Shown here: positions 1 through 9,028 of the stretch, piece after piece | Position numbering within the stretch: the first letter of the stretch is position 1 | Layout: each line of letters begins with the position of its first letter | NCBI GenBank assembly: GCA_046160825.1 | Contig: JBJXHC010000027.1 | Location: 1 to 64,000, forward strand | From: JBJXHC01 sp046160825 | Lineage (GTDB): Bacteria; Bacteroidota; Ignavibacteria; UBA10030; UBA6906 | DNA length: 64,000 nucleotides | Reading direction: 5' to 3' | Position numbers and translations under genes: made by a program | Notes under the pieces: generated by a model | Told to the model about the DNA's origin: nothing | The model's database searches: none | The model's input: only the letters and a program-made list of their open reading frames with translations

Positions 1-40
1 TTCGCACTGGTCCGGCTGACGGAAGGCTTGGAATAACTCG

Positions 41-961
41 ATGAACAAGGTTCTCGTATGCCTTCTTCTTGTCGTCCTCGCTTTCCCTGCTGCTGCGCAG
101 CCCCTTGGCGAGAGAGTTGGGCCACAATTCCCGTTTCTCTCAACGAATGCGCGCTCTGGTGCTCTGGGCGATGCATCGGGTTCATTGCTTGGCAGCTTCG
201 CTGGAGTAGAGGTAAACCCGGCGACGCTCGCGTTCTTGTCAGCTTCTTCCATTGACTATTCTTTCAATAGGATTTCCGAGAGCGTATCGTTGCAACACCT
301 TGGGGGCGCATTTATGGGCGGCGCTGGCCTCGGGTTTAGCGCGGGTGTGGATATGCTGCACTTTGGCGACTTCAATTTTTACAGTGATGGAAAACTTCGT
401 GATCTTGGATTTGAGATTGCGGGACGGATCGGATTCGGGATGATGGTGGGTGAGGACCTTTCCGCGGGATTGGCCCTGCAACTGTATAACGCGACGACAG
501 ATACAAATGCCGTGTGGGGTGTTGCCGGCGATCTGGGATTCAGCTACGCTCCCGCCCAGTACTATCGGTTTGGTTTGGCATTGCGTGGCGTGGGGTCAGA
601 TTATGAGATTGGCAACCACGTACTCGCACCCGATAAGGAAGATCCGAAAATACCGAGACGTGTTGTTCTCGGCGTCGTCTTTGAGTATCCGATTGGACTC
701 CGGGGCGGGAAGTTCCTCGCAGCATTTGAGAATGAAAAGATTTTGGGCGAGCGAGGGATACTCTATAAGCTTGGCGTCGAATACAGTCCGGCAACGGCTA
801 TCGCGTTCAGGGTCGGCTCTAAAGTACGTGGGGATGAAATTGAACCAAGTGCAGGGTTGGGTCTTGGCGTTGCAGGCATTTCATTAGACTATGCATACCG
901 GTACTCGCGCAGAGATGAACGCCCTTCCCATCTGATCACACTCGGGGTTTCATGGCGTTAG
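41..961 (+). CDS. PorV/PorQ-family outer-membrane beta-barrel protein
   Basis: The 306-residue product starts with a signal peptide (residues 1-19, hydrophobic core VLVCLLLVVLAF, cleavage near AAAQ). It continues with short alternating beta strands rich in Gly and aromatic residues and ends in LGVSWR, as expected for an outer-membrane barrel. The N-terminal stretch 'STNARSGALGDASGS...VNPA' is the PorV/PorQ signature. In this phylum such barrels work with type IX secretion, PorV by receiving cargo at the outer membrane. T9SS cargo is encoded elsewhere in the window (29 kb and 39 kb). Only 40 bp of upstream sequence is visible, so the promoter is not seen. The gene converges on the next one with a 7-bp gap. 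The family is clear; which paralogue it is remains open. Confidence 0.8.
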   Translation: MNKVLVCLLLVVLAFPAAAQPLGERVGPQFPFLSTNARSGALGDASGSLLGSFAGVEVNPATLAFLSASSIDYSFNRISESVSLQHLGGAFMGGAGLGFSAGVDMLHFGDFNFYSDGKLRDLGFEIAGRIGFGMMVGEDLSAGLALQLYNATTDTNAVWGVAGDLGFSYAPAQYYRFGLALRGVGSDYEIGNHVLAPDKEDPKIPRRVVLGVVFEYPIGLRGGKFLAAFENEKILGERGILYKLGVEYSPATAIAFRVGSKVRGDEIEPSAGLGLGVAGISLDYAYRYSRRDERPSHLITLGVSWR

Positions 962-968
962 GCTGTTG

Positions 969-2339
969 TTACTCCACTCCCCATTTGAAGTTATTCAATT
1001 TGTTGTGAAGTGTTTTTCTGCTCACCCCGAGAATCCGTGAAGCTTTCGCTTTGTTGTTTCCCACCGAAGCGAGTGTCTCAAGAATGAGCTTCTTCTCCGC
1101 CTCTTCCACAGAACTCCCGATCGGAATGCTGATGTGCATGATCTCATGTTGTGTCTTGAGAATCTTGCCGGGCAAATCGTGCGTGGCGATGACGTCGCCC
1201 GGGCAAATGACCACGGCGCGTTCAATGGCGTTCCGTAGTTCACGGACATTTCCCGGCCATGAATATGATTTAAACATTTCCATGTAGTCTTCTGAGAATC
1301 CGCGGATGGGTTTTCCATACTTGAATGTAAAGACATTCAGGAAGTGCTGTGCAAGCAACAGGATGTCGTCGCGCCTGTCACGTAATGGCGGCAGTTCAAT
1401 CTCCACTACACTCAATCGGTAGTACAGATCGGACCGCAATGCGCCGTCTTCAAGAGCGCTCGCCACGGGACGGTTTGTTGCAGCAACCACGCGTACATCC
1501 ACCTTGATTTCATACCTGCCACCAAGCCGACGATAGGACTGGGCCTCAATGACACGCAAAAGTTTTGCCTGCGTCTCGGTCGTCATCTCTCCGATTTCGT
1601 CAAGGAAGATCGTTCCCCCATTTGCCAGCTCGAAACAGCCGGGTTTTTGATTGATAGCCCCCGTGAACGCGCCTTTCTCGTGACCGAAGAGTTCATTCTC
1701 AAGAATGTCTTTGGGAAGTGCCGCACAGTTGATGGCAACAAATGGTCGCCCGGCGCGTTTACTGCCGGCATGGAGCGCGCGCGCCACCAATTCCTTTCCT
1801 GTTCCGCTCTCACCGCAAATAAACACATTGGCATCAGACGGGGCCACAGAGTTGATGGTCTGTTGCACCAACTGCATCGGCCTGCTCGTGCCGACCAGCG
1901 TATCAAGACTCGAGAGTTTGCGATTGCGCTCTTCGTCGATCTTTCTTGACCGTTCTTCTTCCCATTGTTGCAAAGCTCCGTGAATTGATTTCAACAACCT
2001 TCCCGCATCAAGGGGTTGCACGAGCACATCGTATGCTCCGGATTTCATCATGCGTACTGCACTTGAAACGTCTTCCCGATCCGACACTACGATGACTTCC
2101 ACCGCATGCTCATTTTCGCGGATGTGTTTAAGGAAATTCGATCCAGCTGATTGCGACTCGGATGCTGTAACCACCACAACCCCACATTCCCCCGTGCCCA
2201 TTAAGTCAAATATGCCCTGGGTGGTTGTTACGATGGACGTGGGCAATTCCCCTCCGTTCCAACGAACCAAAGTTTCTTGGCAGAGTTGGCTGGCTGGTTC
2301 TGAAAATAGGACTTTCGGCTTGGTCTCGATGGTTGACAA
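969..2339 (-). CDS. Sigma-54-dependent transcriptional activator with degenerate receiver domain
   Basis: NtrC-type enhancer-binding protein of 456 residues. The start is TTG at 2339, preceded by AGGAGG with about 6 nt spacing. Residues 1-120 have a receiver-like fold, but the acidic pair reads SE (13-14), the phospho-acceptor position after VVVV is Thr/Ala (58-59) and the conserved Lys is Gln (Q108). The domain is therefore probably not phosphorylated. The AAA+ domain (about 148-370) is intact: Walker A GESGTGKE (176-183), sigma-54 contact loop GAFTGA (223-228) and Walker B FLDE (245-248). A Fis-type HTH lies at about 428-452 (ILGVSRKTLHNKL). It has no adjacent kinase, so it is probably controlled by abundance or ligand. 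It could be a second activator for the -24/-12 promoters found at 44-61 kb. Confidence 0.9.
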   Translation of the reverse strand: MSTIETKPKVLFSEPASQLCQETLVRWNGGELPTSIVTTTQGIFDLMGTGECGVVVVTASESQSAGSNFLKHIRENEHAVEVIVVSDREDVSSAVRMMKSGAYDVLVQPLDAGRLLKSIHGALQQWEEERSRKIDEERNRKLSSLDTLVGTSRPMQLVQQTINSVAPSDANVFICGESGTGKELVARALHAGSKRAGRPFVAINCAALPKDILENELFGHEKGAFTGAINQKPGCFELANGGTIFLDEIGEMTTETQAKLLRVIEAQSYRRLGGRYEIKVDVRVVAATNRPVASALEDGALRSDLYYRLSVVEIELPPLRDRRDDILLLAQHFLNVFTFKYGKPIRGFSEDYMEMFKSYSWPGNVRELRNAIERAVVICPGDVIATHDLPGKILKTQHEIMHISIPIGSSVEEAEKKLILETLASVGNNKAKASRILGVSRKTLHNKLNNFKWGVE

Positions 2340-2645
2340 ACCACCCTCCTGTATGTGATTGCTGAAACTGAGTCTCTATGTTTTGGGGAATTGCCAATCC
2401 GCGAAGTGGTGGCAGACTGACTGAGTGTGTAGGGGGGAGGGTAATAGTTCCACACGCTGCTGGATAAGTATAAGGCAATAGGCAATAGAACCCTATGATA
2501 ATAGTCACAAAATTACCCACATGGGAAATCACATCGGGGCGTGTTGTGGCTCCCCCCCTTTTTTTGTACAATTTGGTTGGATTTCGGGTCACAGTTTGGC
2601 CCATGATGTCTATATCCAACTGTTTTCGAACAAACCCCACATCAA
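2340..2645. other. Divergent intergenic region, no gene recognised
   Basis: This 306-bp spacer separates the minus-strand activator from addB. It carries the SD of the activator (AGGAGG read on the minus strand, about 2346-2351) and G-rich and C-rich runs (about 2431-2440 and 2553-2560). I see no convincing -10/-35 pair for addB, no RNA gene and no ORF with a family signature. Confidence 0.5.
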
Positions 2646-5600
2646 ATGCCCGTTCTGCTACAACATGGCTCCCCCGGATTACCAAGGCAATTTCATCTCA
2701 CGTCGTCACTCGTTATTGTTCCAACCCGACGTCGCATACGCCATCTTTCAAGAGAGCTGATCAAGCAACATTCAAGTGAAGCTGCATCATCCCTCTTGCT
2801 CTTCACCCTTGAAACATTTGCCACCCGACTCTTTGCTGACCTCCAACCCGGGAAAGGCATCATTAATGGTGCGATGAAGTCGCTCCTTATTCACAGGGCG
2901 ATTCTTTCAAGGCGACGTCAACTGAAGTACTTCACGCCGCGGGAAGGTCCAACGCCGTTGCAACGGGGGACATTCGAAAAGATCATCAACGTGCTTGATG
3001 CGCTGAAGGAATCGGGGGTGTACCCTGAAACATTGGAGGAAGAAATTTCACTTGCGGAACTTGATGAGCGCCAGAAGCTGAAAGACATTATTGAAATCTA
3101 TAAGGCCTACGAAGCGGAATTGGACGTGGTGAACGGTGTTGACCTCGGCGGTGTGTATCGCTCTTTGTCACTAGGATGCACACAAGAACAATTCGCTGCC
3201 GCCTTCAGCCGTTTGTTCCCGGAGGTACGATCGGTCTCTCTTGCGGGTTTCGATGAATTCACCGAGCCGGAGATCGGGTGTATTAGAAAACTGGGCTTGC
3301 TCAATGGTCTCACGGTCTCACTGGTGTTCGATTATCGTCCCGGCAACGTCCCGTTGTTCGGACATCTGGAGGAAAACTATCGCCGTTTCCTTGATCTGGG
3401 ATTCCATGAACCGTCTGGTGCCACGCACCACGAGACTTTTTCCTTCGTCAGTCACCAGGATCAATCTGCTGAAGTGAAAGAGACGGTGATTGGAGTTGCA
3501 CGACGGCTGTTCAACAAGGCTGACGAATCGGGGAGAACGAATCTGTCTGCAAAGGCCACCATCGTGGCAGCGAAAGATCGTGCGGATGAAGTCCGGTTCG
3601 TGTGCCGAACGATCAAGCAGAGCATCCTTGCTCAACCCGGACGAGATCTCAGTCGGATCTGCGTTGCGATGAGACATCCGGAGAAGTACACGCTGCTCTT
3701 CCGCAAAGCGTTCGCCGAGTATGGCATTCCTGCAAACATCACGGATCGTTTCGGACTGTCATCGTCGCCTGTTGTTGTCGCGCTTCTGGGACTCTTGCAG
3801 ATCTCCGTGCGTGGCTATAAGAGAGACGATGTTCTTCGCGTTGCAGGGTCGCCATATTTTTCCTTCCGATCAGGCACACGAACGGTTGATGCTGCAAATC
3901 TCGCGGCCGTTTCCGGCAAGATACTGATCACCGGTGGTTACACGACATGGTTGAACAAGATCGAAGCCCGTGAACGACTCCTCCGCGACGAGGCCACAAC
4001 CGCAACGGAACCATTTCTGAAGGTGCTCATAGAGAAGGAACTCCGTTTTCTGGAAAAGGCACGCGGGGATATAGAAACGCTTGGTGCCTTACTTCAACCA
4101 TTCAACGATCAATGTACGCCGGCGGAGTTTCAACGCCGCGTTCAAAGCCTGATTGCCGATACCGCCGTAACGCTGAACATTGTCCGTCATTCTCCCGAGG
4201 CTGCCGCCGAGAAGGAGTCACGCGCGTTTGCCCGCCTGATGAAAGTATTGGACGAAATGGTGTCATTGATGGTGTATCAGGACGGCAAGAACACGAAGCA
4301 TACGCTGCGGCACTACATTGAGTACCTCAAAGTTGCAGTGGCCAATGAACGATACAATGTACGGGAGCGGTTCGGGTACGGCGTTCTGGTGACGTCGATC
4401 GAAGAAACCCGCGGCCTGCCGATGGAGACAATGTTTCTCGTCGGTTTGGTGGATGGTGAGTTTCCCTCTGTGTACCAGCCCGAGATATTCTACAGCCTTG
4501 CACGCCAGAAAAAGCGCGCACAACGGCATACGTGGGAACAGCGCTACCTGTTCTATCAAGCCATAACCAACTGGTCTGAGCATCTCTATCTGACATATCC
4601 CGAACAGGACGGTGAACTGGAAACTGTCCGCTCAACATTTATTGACGCCTTCACGGATATTGCCGATGTGGAAGTATGGAAGGAACAACCCGTTCCTCCA
4701 ATTCTCTCGGAACAAGAATACCTGCGCGCATTCGGCCAGGCGATGGGAGAGGGAAGATCACTTTCGGTTGAGGTCATTGGAGAAGAGAAGACGGTTGCGT
4801 TAACCACATCGATTCGTGTGGAAAAGGCTCGCATCGAAAGCGGCGCCCATTCTCCGTATGGCGGGTATATCTTCGATGCAATATCTGAAGAGGGCAAGGC
4901 CCGTCTCCGGCAATTGAAGGAGAGAGTCTATTCCGTCAGTCAGCTTGAGACATATGGAAAGTGCCCGCATCAGTTTTTTGCGGACCGTGTATTGAAACTC
5001 CAGCGTCCTGAGAAATTCGAAGAAGAGCTTTCGCCTCGCGAACGCGGCTCAGTGTTGCATGCAATCCTGTTTGAATTCTACTCTTCCCGTGTTGCGAAAA
5101 AACTCACGCACCTGCAAGGATGTGATGACGCAACGTACAGCCAGGCATTGCATGACTTGCTGACGCTCGCGCGAAACAAACTCTCGGCCATGGAAATCCC
5201 TGATCCATTCTGGGATTTGGAGAAGGAGCTTATCCTCGGAAGGAGTAAAGAGGACGATTGTCTGCTAAAGGAGTTTCTTGACTACGAGCGTGGAAGGAAG
5301 GTGACGGTTTCTCCCGCATACTTTGAAGTCGCGTTTGGTCCAAAAGTGCGACAGGGTTCCGGAGCAGACCCGTTTCTTTCCACGGATGAATCGGTGATGG
5401 CCGGGGAAGTCCGGCTGCGCGGGAAAGTCGATCGTATTGAAACCAATGACAATGTCTTTGCGGTTGTTGACTACAAAACCGGACGGAAGGTTCCTGATCT
5501 CGATCAGATCAACCGGGGGATCAGTCTTCAGTTGCCGCTATACCTGCACGCGGTTGAAGAACTTCTGGAACGCAAACTGTCAAAGCATCTTGTGCCGGCG

Positions 5601-5918
5601 GCAGGACTCTACTATCAGTTGCGGGATGACGTCGTTGGGACCAAGGTTGGCATCGCAAGTGGCGAACATCGTAACGAAGCGTTTGAAGCCGGTCCTCGTG
5701 TTACGAAGAACATCATGCCGACTGATGCCGATCTCCGTACACTGATCAATGACGGAATCGCACGTGCCAACTCATACATCAAGAATGTTACCGAAGGGAT
5801 TTTTCCATTGACCACGCCCGACAAGATGAACGAAGTGTGCGGTTTCTGCGACTTCAAGACGATCTGCCGCGTGCAATCAGTACATCATGTCGTACCCGTG
5901 AAGGAGAATCAGACTTGA
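2646..5918 (+). CDS. addB: AddB-like PD-(D/E)XK nuclease/inactivated helicase
   Basis: The 1090-residue protein matches the AddB (RexB) subunit of the AddAB recombination nuclease, which processes double-strand breaks with AddA. The N-terminus has 'VIVPTRRRIRHL' (about 23-34) in place of a working Walker A. The C-terminal third holds a RecB-type nuclease with GKVDRIE followed by VVDYKTGR (D942, K944). The four Cys of the AddB iron-sulfur staple are visible: C773 (YGKCPHQF) and C1065, C1068, C1074 (CGFCDFKTIC). AddA lies 10 kb downstream on the same strand instead of adjacent. No SD precedes the ATG at 2646, and the frame is open back to 2607, so the exact start is uncertain. The following small gene overlaps its stop codon. 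Confidence 0.87.
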   Translation: MPVLLQHGSPGLPRQFHLTSSLVIVPTRRRIRHLSRELIKQHSSEAASSLLLFTLETFATRLFADLQPGKGIINGAMKSLLIHRAILSRRRQLKYFTPREGPTPLQRGTFEKIINVLDALKESGVYPETLEEEISLAELDERQKLKDIIEIYKAYEAELDVVNGVDLGGVYRSLSLGCTQEQFAAAFSRLFPEVRSVSLAGFDEFTEPEIGCIRKLGLLNGLTVSLVFDYRPGNVPLFGHLEENYRRFLDLGFHEPSGATHHETFSFVSHQDQSAEVKETVIGVARRLFNKADESGRTNLSAKATIVAAKDRADEVRFVCRTIKQSILAQPGRDLSRICVAMRHPEKYTLLFRKAFAEYGIPANITDRFGLSSSPVVVALLGLLQISVRGYKRDDVLRVAGSPYFSFRSGTRTVDAANLAAVSGKILITGGYTTWLNKIEARERLLRDEATTATEPFLKVLIEKELRFLEKARGDIETLGALLQPFNDQCTPAEFQRRVQSLIADTAVTLNIVRHSPEAAAEKESRAFARLMKVLDEMVSLMVYQDGKNTKHTLRHYIEYLKVAVANERYNVRERFGYGVLVTSIEETRGLPMETMFLVGLVDGEFPSVYQPEIFYSLARQKKRAQRHTWEQRYLFYQAITNWSEHLYLTYPEQDGELETVRSTFIDAFTDIADVEVWKEQPVPPILSEQEYLRAFGQAMGEGRSLSVEVIGEEKTVALTTSIRVEKARIESGAHSPYGGYIFDAISEEGKARLRQLKERVYSVSQLETYGKCPHQFFADRVLKLQRPEKFEEELSPRERGSVLHAILFEFYSSRVAKKLTHLQGCDDATYSQALHDLLTLARNKLSAMEIPDPFWDLEKELILGRSKEDDCLLKEFLDYERGRKVTVSPAYFEVAFGPKVRQGSGADPFLSTDESVMAGEVRLRGKVDRIETNDNVFAVVDYKTGRKVPDLDQINRGISLQLPLYLHAVEELLERKLSKHLVPAAGLYYQLRDDVVGTKVGIASGEHRNEAFEAGPRVTKNIMPTDADLRTLINDGIARANSYIKNVTEGIFPLTTPDKMNEVCGFCDFKTICRVQSVHHVVPVKENQT

Positions 5919-6121
5919 CACACGCCGACCAGCACAAACTGATCATCGAGTTGATGGACTTCGCTCACAAGATGAAAGGCCGTGACCAGGAGGAGTTCGA
6001 AATGTTTGTCAAGCGCGACAAGGATGACGAAGATCTGGATGAAATGTCCAAGAAGAAACTTCAACAAATGGCAGAGATGTATGTCGTGAAGAAACGGCGT
6101 CCGCCCTCACTGAATGATTGA
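5915..6121 (+). CDS. Small charged conserved hypothetical protein
   Basis: I choose TTG 5915 as the start because AAGGAG (5901-5906) lies 8 nt upstream and the codon overlaps the addB stop (TTGA). This gives 68 residues instead of the longer open frame. The peptide is helical and very charged (ELMDFAHKMKGRDQEEFEMF, then KRDKDDEDLDEMSKKKLQQM) with no Cys or membrane segment. The downstream aat gene starts at 6114 inside this gene, so addB, this gene, aat and the binding protein at 6719 are translationally coupled. I do not recognise the family; it may be a small regulatory or adaptor protein. Confidence 0.7.
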   Translation: MTHADQHKLIIELMDFAHKMKGRDQEEFEMFVKRDKDDEDLDEMSKKKLQQMAEMYVVKKRRPPSLND

Positions 6122-6722
6122 GCCAACCTTCGAACCGTTGGATACGGAGTTTCTGCTCATGGCATACAGTAGCGGATTCTTTCCAATGGCCGAATCGCGA
6201 ACCGGCCCGATTGCCTGGTATTCGCCAGACCCGCGTGCGATTGTTCCTCTTGAATCGTTCACTGTATCGCGCAGTCTTCGTCAAACGATTAAGAGAGAAG
6301 TGTTTGAAATCAGGCTCGATACCGTTTTTGGCGATGTGATCCGTGCCTGCGCTGAACGAACGGACACATGGATTTCCGATGAGATTGTTGCGGAATACAC
6401 GCAACTCCATCATAAAGGTCATGCCCATAGTGTGGAGAGTTGGCGAAACGGTAAACTCGTCGGAGGATTGTACGGCGTTGCAATCAATGGTGCGTTCTTC
6501 GGAGAATCCATGTTTACGCGGGAAACAGACGCATCGAAGGTTGCGCTTGTGCATCTGGTTCAACGACTGCGTGAGCGCAACTTCCTTCTTCTTGATACAC
6601 AACTCATCAATCCCCACATGGGGAGTCTTGGCGCGTGCGAGGTCCCCCGTGTCGAGTATCTTGCATTACTTCAGCGTGCTCTTGCTTGCCGTACCTCATT
6701 TACTGATCCTGTCCACACGTGA
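6114..6722 (+). CDS. aat: Leucyl/phenylalanyl-tRNA--protein transferase
   Basis: Aat transfers Leu or Phe from aminoacyl-tRNA to proteins with N-terminal Arg or Lys, marking them for ClpAP/ClpS degradation (N-degron pathway, cytosol). Family motifs are clear: 'AYSSGFFPM' and 'IAWYSPDPRAIVPL' near the N-terminus, then 'VESWRNGKLVGGLYGVAINGAFFGESMF' (about residues 103-130) and 'LLDTQLINPHMGSLGACEVPR' (about 161-181). At 202 residues it is of normal length for the family. It overlaps the small gene upstream by 8 bp and the next gene by 4 bp (GTGA), indicating one operon. Confidence 0.95.
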   Translation: MIEPTFEPLDTEFLLMAYSSGFFPMAESRTGPIAWYSPDPRAIVPLESFTVSRSLRQTIKREVFEIRLDTVFGDVIRACAERTDTWISDEIVAEYTQLHHKGHAHSVESWRNGKLVGGLYGVAINGAFFGESMFTRETDASKVALVHLVQRLRERNFLLLDTQLINPHMGSLGACEVPRVEYLALLQRALACRTSFTDPVHT

Positions 6723-7513
6723 ATACCCGCTATCCCTCCCGCATTGTCTGTCTCACGGAAGAGACTACAGAAACGCTCTACCTCCTGGGCTGCGGTAATG
6801 CCGTGGTCGGAATATCAGGCTTTACCATGAGGCCGCCAGAAGCGCGCAGCAAGCCGAAGGTTTCCACGTTCACGGAAGCCAATTTTGAGAAAATCATTTC
6901 GCTTCGTCCGGACATTGTGTTGACGTTCTCGGACGTGCAGGCGGACATCACACGGGAACTCATGTTGCGCGGGATTCAGGTTGTCGGGTTCAACCAGCGA
7001 TGTGTTGGTGAAATCCTCCAGAACATCCTCATCATCGGCTCATTGGTCGGTAAGAATAACAAGGCGGAGGATCTGGTTGCCACATTTGAACAGAACCTGG
7101 AAACGGTGAAGAAGGCGGCCGACACACATTCCCGGAGACCCCGAGTGTATTTCGAGGAGTGGTATGATCCACTCATCACGTGCATCCGCTGGGTGAGTGA
7201 ATTGGTGGAGATTGCCGGCGGTACCGATGTCTTTGCCGACCGCAGCACCAGCCAGAGTGCCAAGGGGCGGATTGTTTCTTCGGAGGATGTGATTGTGAGA
7301 AACCCTGAGATCATCATTGGCTCCTGGTGTGGCAAGCAATTCAAGCCCGATCAGCTCTATCGGCGGCAGGGGTGGGACCAAATCACGGCGATTGCCGGAA
7401 GAAGGTTATTCGAAGTCAAATCCACCATAATCCTCCAACCCGGTCCGGCTGCGCTCACCGATGGACTTAAAGAACTTTCTCGGATCATTCGCTCCGAGGT
7501 GTTGACAGAATAG
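6719..7513 (+). CDS. Cytosolic periplasmic-binding-protein-fold (BtuF-like) protein
   Basis: The 264-residue protein belongs to the helical-backbone metal-receptor/BtuF (TroA) superfamily. It shows 'RIVCLTEETTETLYLLGCGNAVVGIS', 'ANFEKIISLRPDIVLTFSD', 'YFEEWYDPLITCIRWVSELVEIAGG' and 'IVRNPEIIIGSWCG'. It starts at GTG 6719, overlapping the aat stop (GTGA), and lacks any signal peptide or lipobox. No transporter subunits are nearby. It is therefore probably an intracellular corrinoid- or metal-binding homologue rather than an ABC importer component. The ligand cannot be read from the sequence. Confidence 0.75.
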   Translation: MNTRYPSRIVCLTEETTETLYLLGCGNAVVGISGFTMRPPEARSKPKVSTFTEANFEKIISLRPDIVLTFSDVQADITRELMLRGIQVVGFNQRCVGEILQNILIIGSLVGKNNKAEDLVATFEQNLETVKKAADTHSRRPRVYFEEWYDPLITCIRWVSELVEIAGGTDVFADRSTSQSAKGRIVSSEDVIVRNPEIIIGSWCGKQFKPDQLYRRQGWDQITAIAGRRLFEVKSTIILQPGPAALTDGLKELSRIIRSEVLTE

Positions 7514-7530
7514 AATTTAGTGGCTATATT
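7502..7530 (+). promoter_or_regulatory. Sigma-70-type promoter
   Basis: TTGACA (7502-7507), a 17-nt spacer and TATATT (7525-7530) form an almost ideal housekeeping promoter. The -35 box lies in the last codons of the upstream gene and the site drives the hypothetical gene at 7594. Its closeness to the E. coli consensus is also a taxonomic hint. Confidence 0.75.
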
Positions 7531-7593
7531 CCCGCTGGTGGGAATCACGTAGATGAAAGGAATTCTTTACTCACACTTTAAGGAGACATCATT

Positions 7594-7992
7594 GTGGCTC
7601 TCTCTCGTGGCCAGCAAAAGTTCGATCGCCTCACCATCACACTCGTTCCCACTGCGGATGAACATAGTTTCAAGAACGTTCCGTCAACATTCAACACTGT
7701 CAACCGGACATACGCGTGGCGTCAGCTCGCCGAGATAAATTACATGCTTGTGCCGCGCAAGATCTCCAGTAACGAAATCAAAGTGGACATCTTCCTCAAT
7801 GCGATCAAAGGGAAGAAGCATCATGGCATAAGCATCCAAAAGAAAGTACAGGCGTTCGTCCAGGAGAAGATCCAATCCGATTGGCGCGGCCTGAAATTGG
7901 AGAGCATCGCGAAAGCTGCTGCGGCAATTCCGCCGGTCGAATCGTTCAACCGCGGAACCATCGAAGAGATGCTTGGTGTAGGGCTCGATTGA
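7594..7992 (+). CDS. Conserved hypothetical protein, basic
   Basis: The start is GTG 7594, supported by AAGGAG (7580-7585) at 8 nt. The product has 132 residues, with a basic N-terminal half ('ALSRGQQKFDRLTITLVP', 'NRTYAWRQLAEINYMLVPRKISSNEIKVDIFLNAIKGKKHHG') and a helical C-terminal half. There is no signal peptide or Cys. It is a single-gene unit with its own strong promoter (7502-7530) and a rho-independent terminator (8023-8060), suggesting abundant expression. I do not recognise the family; the basic character would suit a nucleic-acid-associated protein, but this is a guess. Confidence 0.75.
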   Translation: MALSRGQQKFDRLTITLVPTADEHSFKNVPSTFNTVNRTYAWRQLAEINYMLVPRKISSNEIKVDIFLNAIKGKKHHGISIQKKVQAFVQEKIQSDWRGLKLESIAKAAAAIPPVESFNRGTIEEMLGVGLD

Positions 7993-8022
7993 TGGTGTGA
8001 GTGAATTTGCGTGAAGAATGCG

Positions 8023-8060
8023 AAATGCACCGGCTGCACGTCTGGTGCATTTTTATTTCC
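8023..8060 (+). terminator. Rho-independent terminator
   Basis: A 9-bp stem AAATGCACC (8023-8031) / GGTGCATTT (8044-8052) with a 12-nt loop is followed by TTTTATTT. It closes the unit of the hypothetical gene at 7594. Confidence 0.85.
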
Positions 8061-8128
8061 AGCATCTTGTTTTCTACCTGTTTTTTCCTAACCATGCTTC
8101 AGTCCAGTTCATTCTAAAGCCCCCAATC

Positions 8129-9028
8129 ATGACCTCATCCGTATTGACCCATAGCGGCGCTCCAAACCTGGTTCCGTCCAAACGCGGTAAGGTGCGCGAT
8201 TTGTACGAGCTCGACACCTCGCTCATGCTGGTTGCCACCGACCGGCTTTCCGCATTCGATGTTGTCCTGCCTGACGGGATTCCGGGTAAGGGGAAGGTGC
8301 TCACACAAATTTCGGCGTTCTGGTTTCGTAAACTTGCAGACATCATTCCCAACCATATCATCACTACGGAAGCTGTGGAATTTCCTGAACCGTTTCGGTC
8401 AATGCCGGAGCAGTTCGCCGGTCGTAGCATGCTCGTGAGAAAAACCCGGCCCCTGCCGGTTGAGTGTGTGGCGCGCGGATATATCTCGGGGTCAGGGTGG
8501 AATGAGTACAAGGCAACACAATCGATCTGTGGCATTAAACTTCCCGCAGGGTTGGTCGAATCGGACCGGCTGAATGAACCGATTTTCACTCCATCGTCCA
8601 AAGCAGAGATCGGCGTACACGATGAGAATATTACTTTTGATGATGTCGTGAAACTCGTAGGGAAGGATATTGCCGGACAACTCCGCGATGTGACAATGCA
8701 GATCTACCGCGAAGCCGCGGCGTACGCGGAGACACGAGGCATCATCATTGCAGATACAAAATTTGAATTCGGTCTTGATGAAAATGACCGTCTTGTCTGG
8801 ATTGATGAAGCGCTGACGCCGGACTCGTCGCGTTTCTGGCCCAAGGATCAATACGCTCCCGGCGGTTCGCAACCAAGCTACGACAAGCAATTCGTTCGAG
8901 ATTATCTTCTCTCGATCAAATGGGACAAGCGACCTCCCGGTCCACATCTCCCGGAAGAGATTATCCGCACGACGGGCAATAAATATGCGGACGCGCTCAG
9001 GCAACTCACCGGGAGCGGATTGGAATGA
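8129..9028 (+). CDS. purC: Phosphoribosylaminoimidazole-succinocarboxamide synthase
   Basis: PurC (SAICAR synthase) ligates aspartate to CAIR in purine biosynthesis using ATP. The motifs 'KRGKVRDLYEL' (about 17-27), 'ATDRLSAFDVVLPDGIPGKGKVL', 'ECVARGYISGSGW' and 'LVWIDEALTPDSSRFWP' are diagnostic. ATG 8129 gives 299 residues; the frame continues upstream to 8018, but that stretch overlaps the preceding terminator and has no family similarity. The length matches the long (about 300 aa) PurC form. The downstream gene overlaps by 4 bp (ATGA). Confidence 0.95.
   Translation: MTSSVLTHSGAPNLVPSKRGKVRDLYELDTSLMLVATDRLSAFDVVLPDGIPGKGKVLTQISAFWFRKLADIIPNHIITTEAVEFPEPFRSMPEQFAGRSMLVRKTRPLPVECVARGYISGSGWNEYKATQSICGIKLPAGLVESDRLNEPIFTPSSKAEIGVHDENITFDDVVKLVGKDIAGQLRDVTMQIYREAAAYAETRGIIIADTKFEFGLDENDRLVWIDEALTPDSSRFWPKDQYAPGGSQPSYDKQFVRDYLLSIKWDKRPPGPHLPEEIIRTTGNKYADALRQLTGSGLE

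Noticed and set aside
6009..6617. A 202-codon open frame on the minus strand
   Set aside because: It is antisense to the small charged gene and aat; the reading frame is a shadow of aat codon usage.
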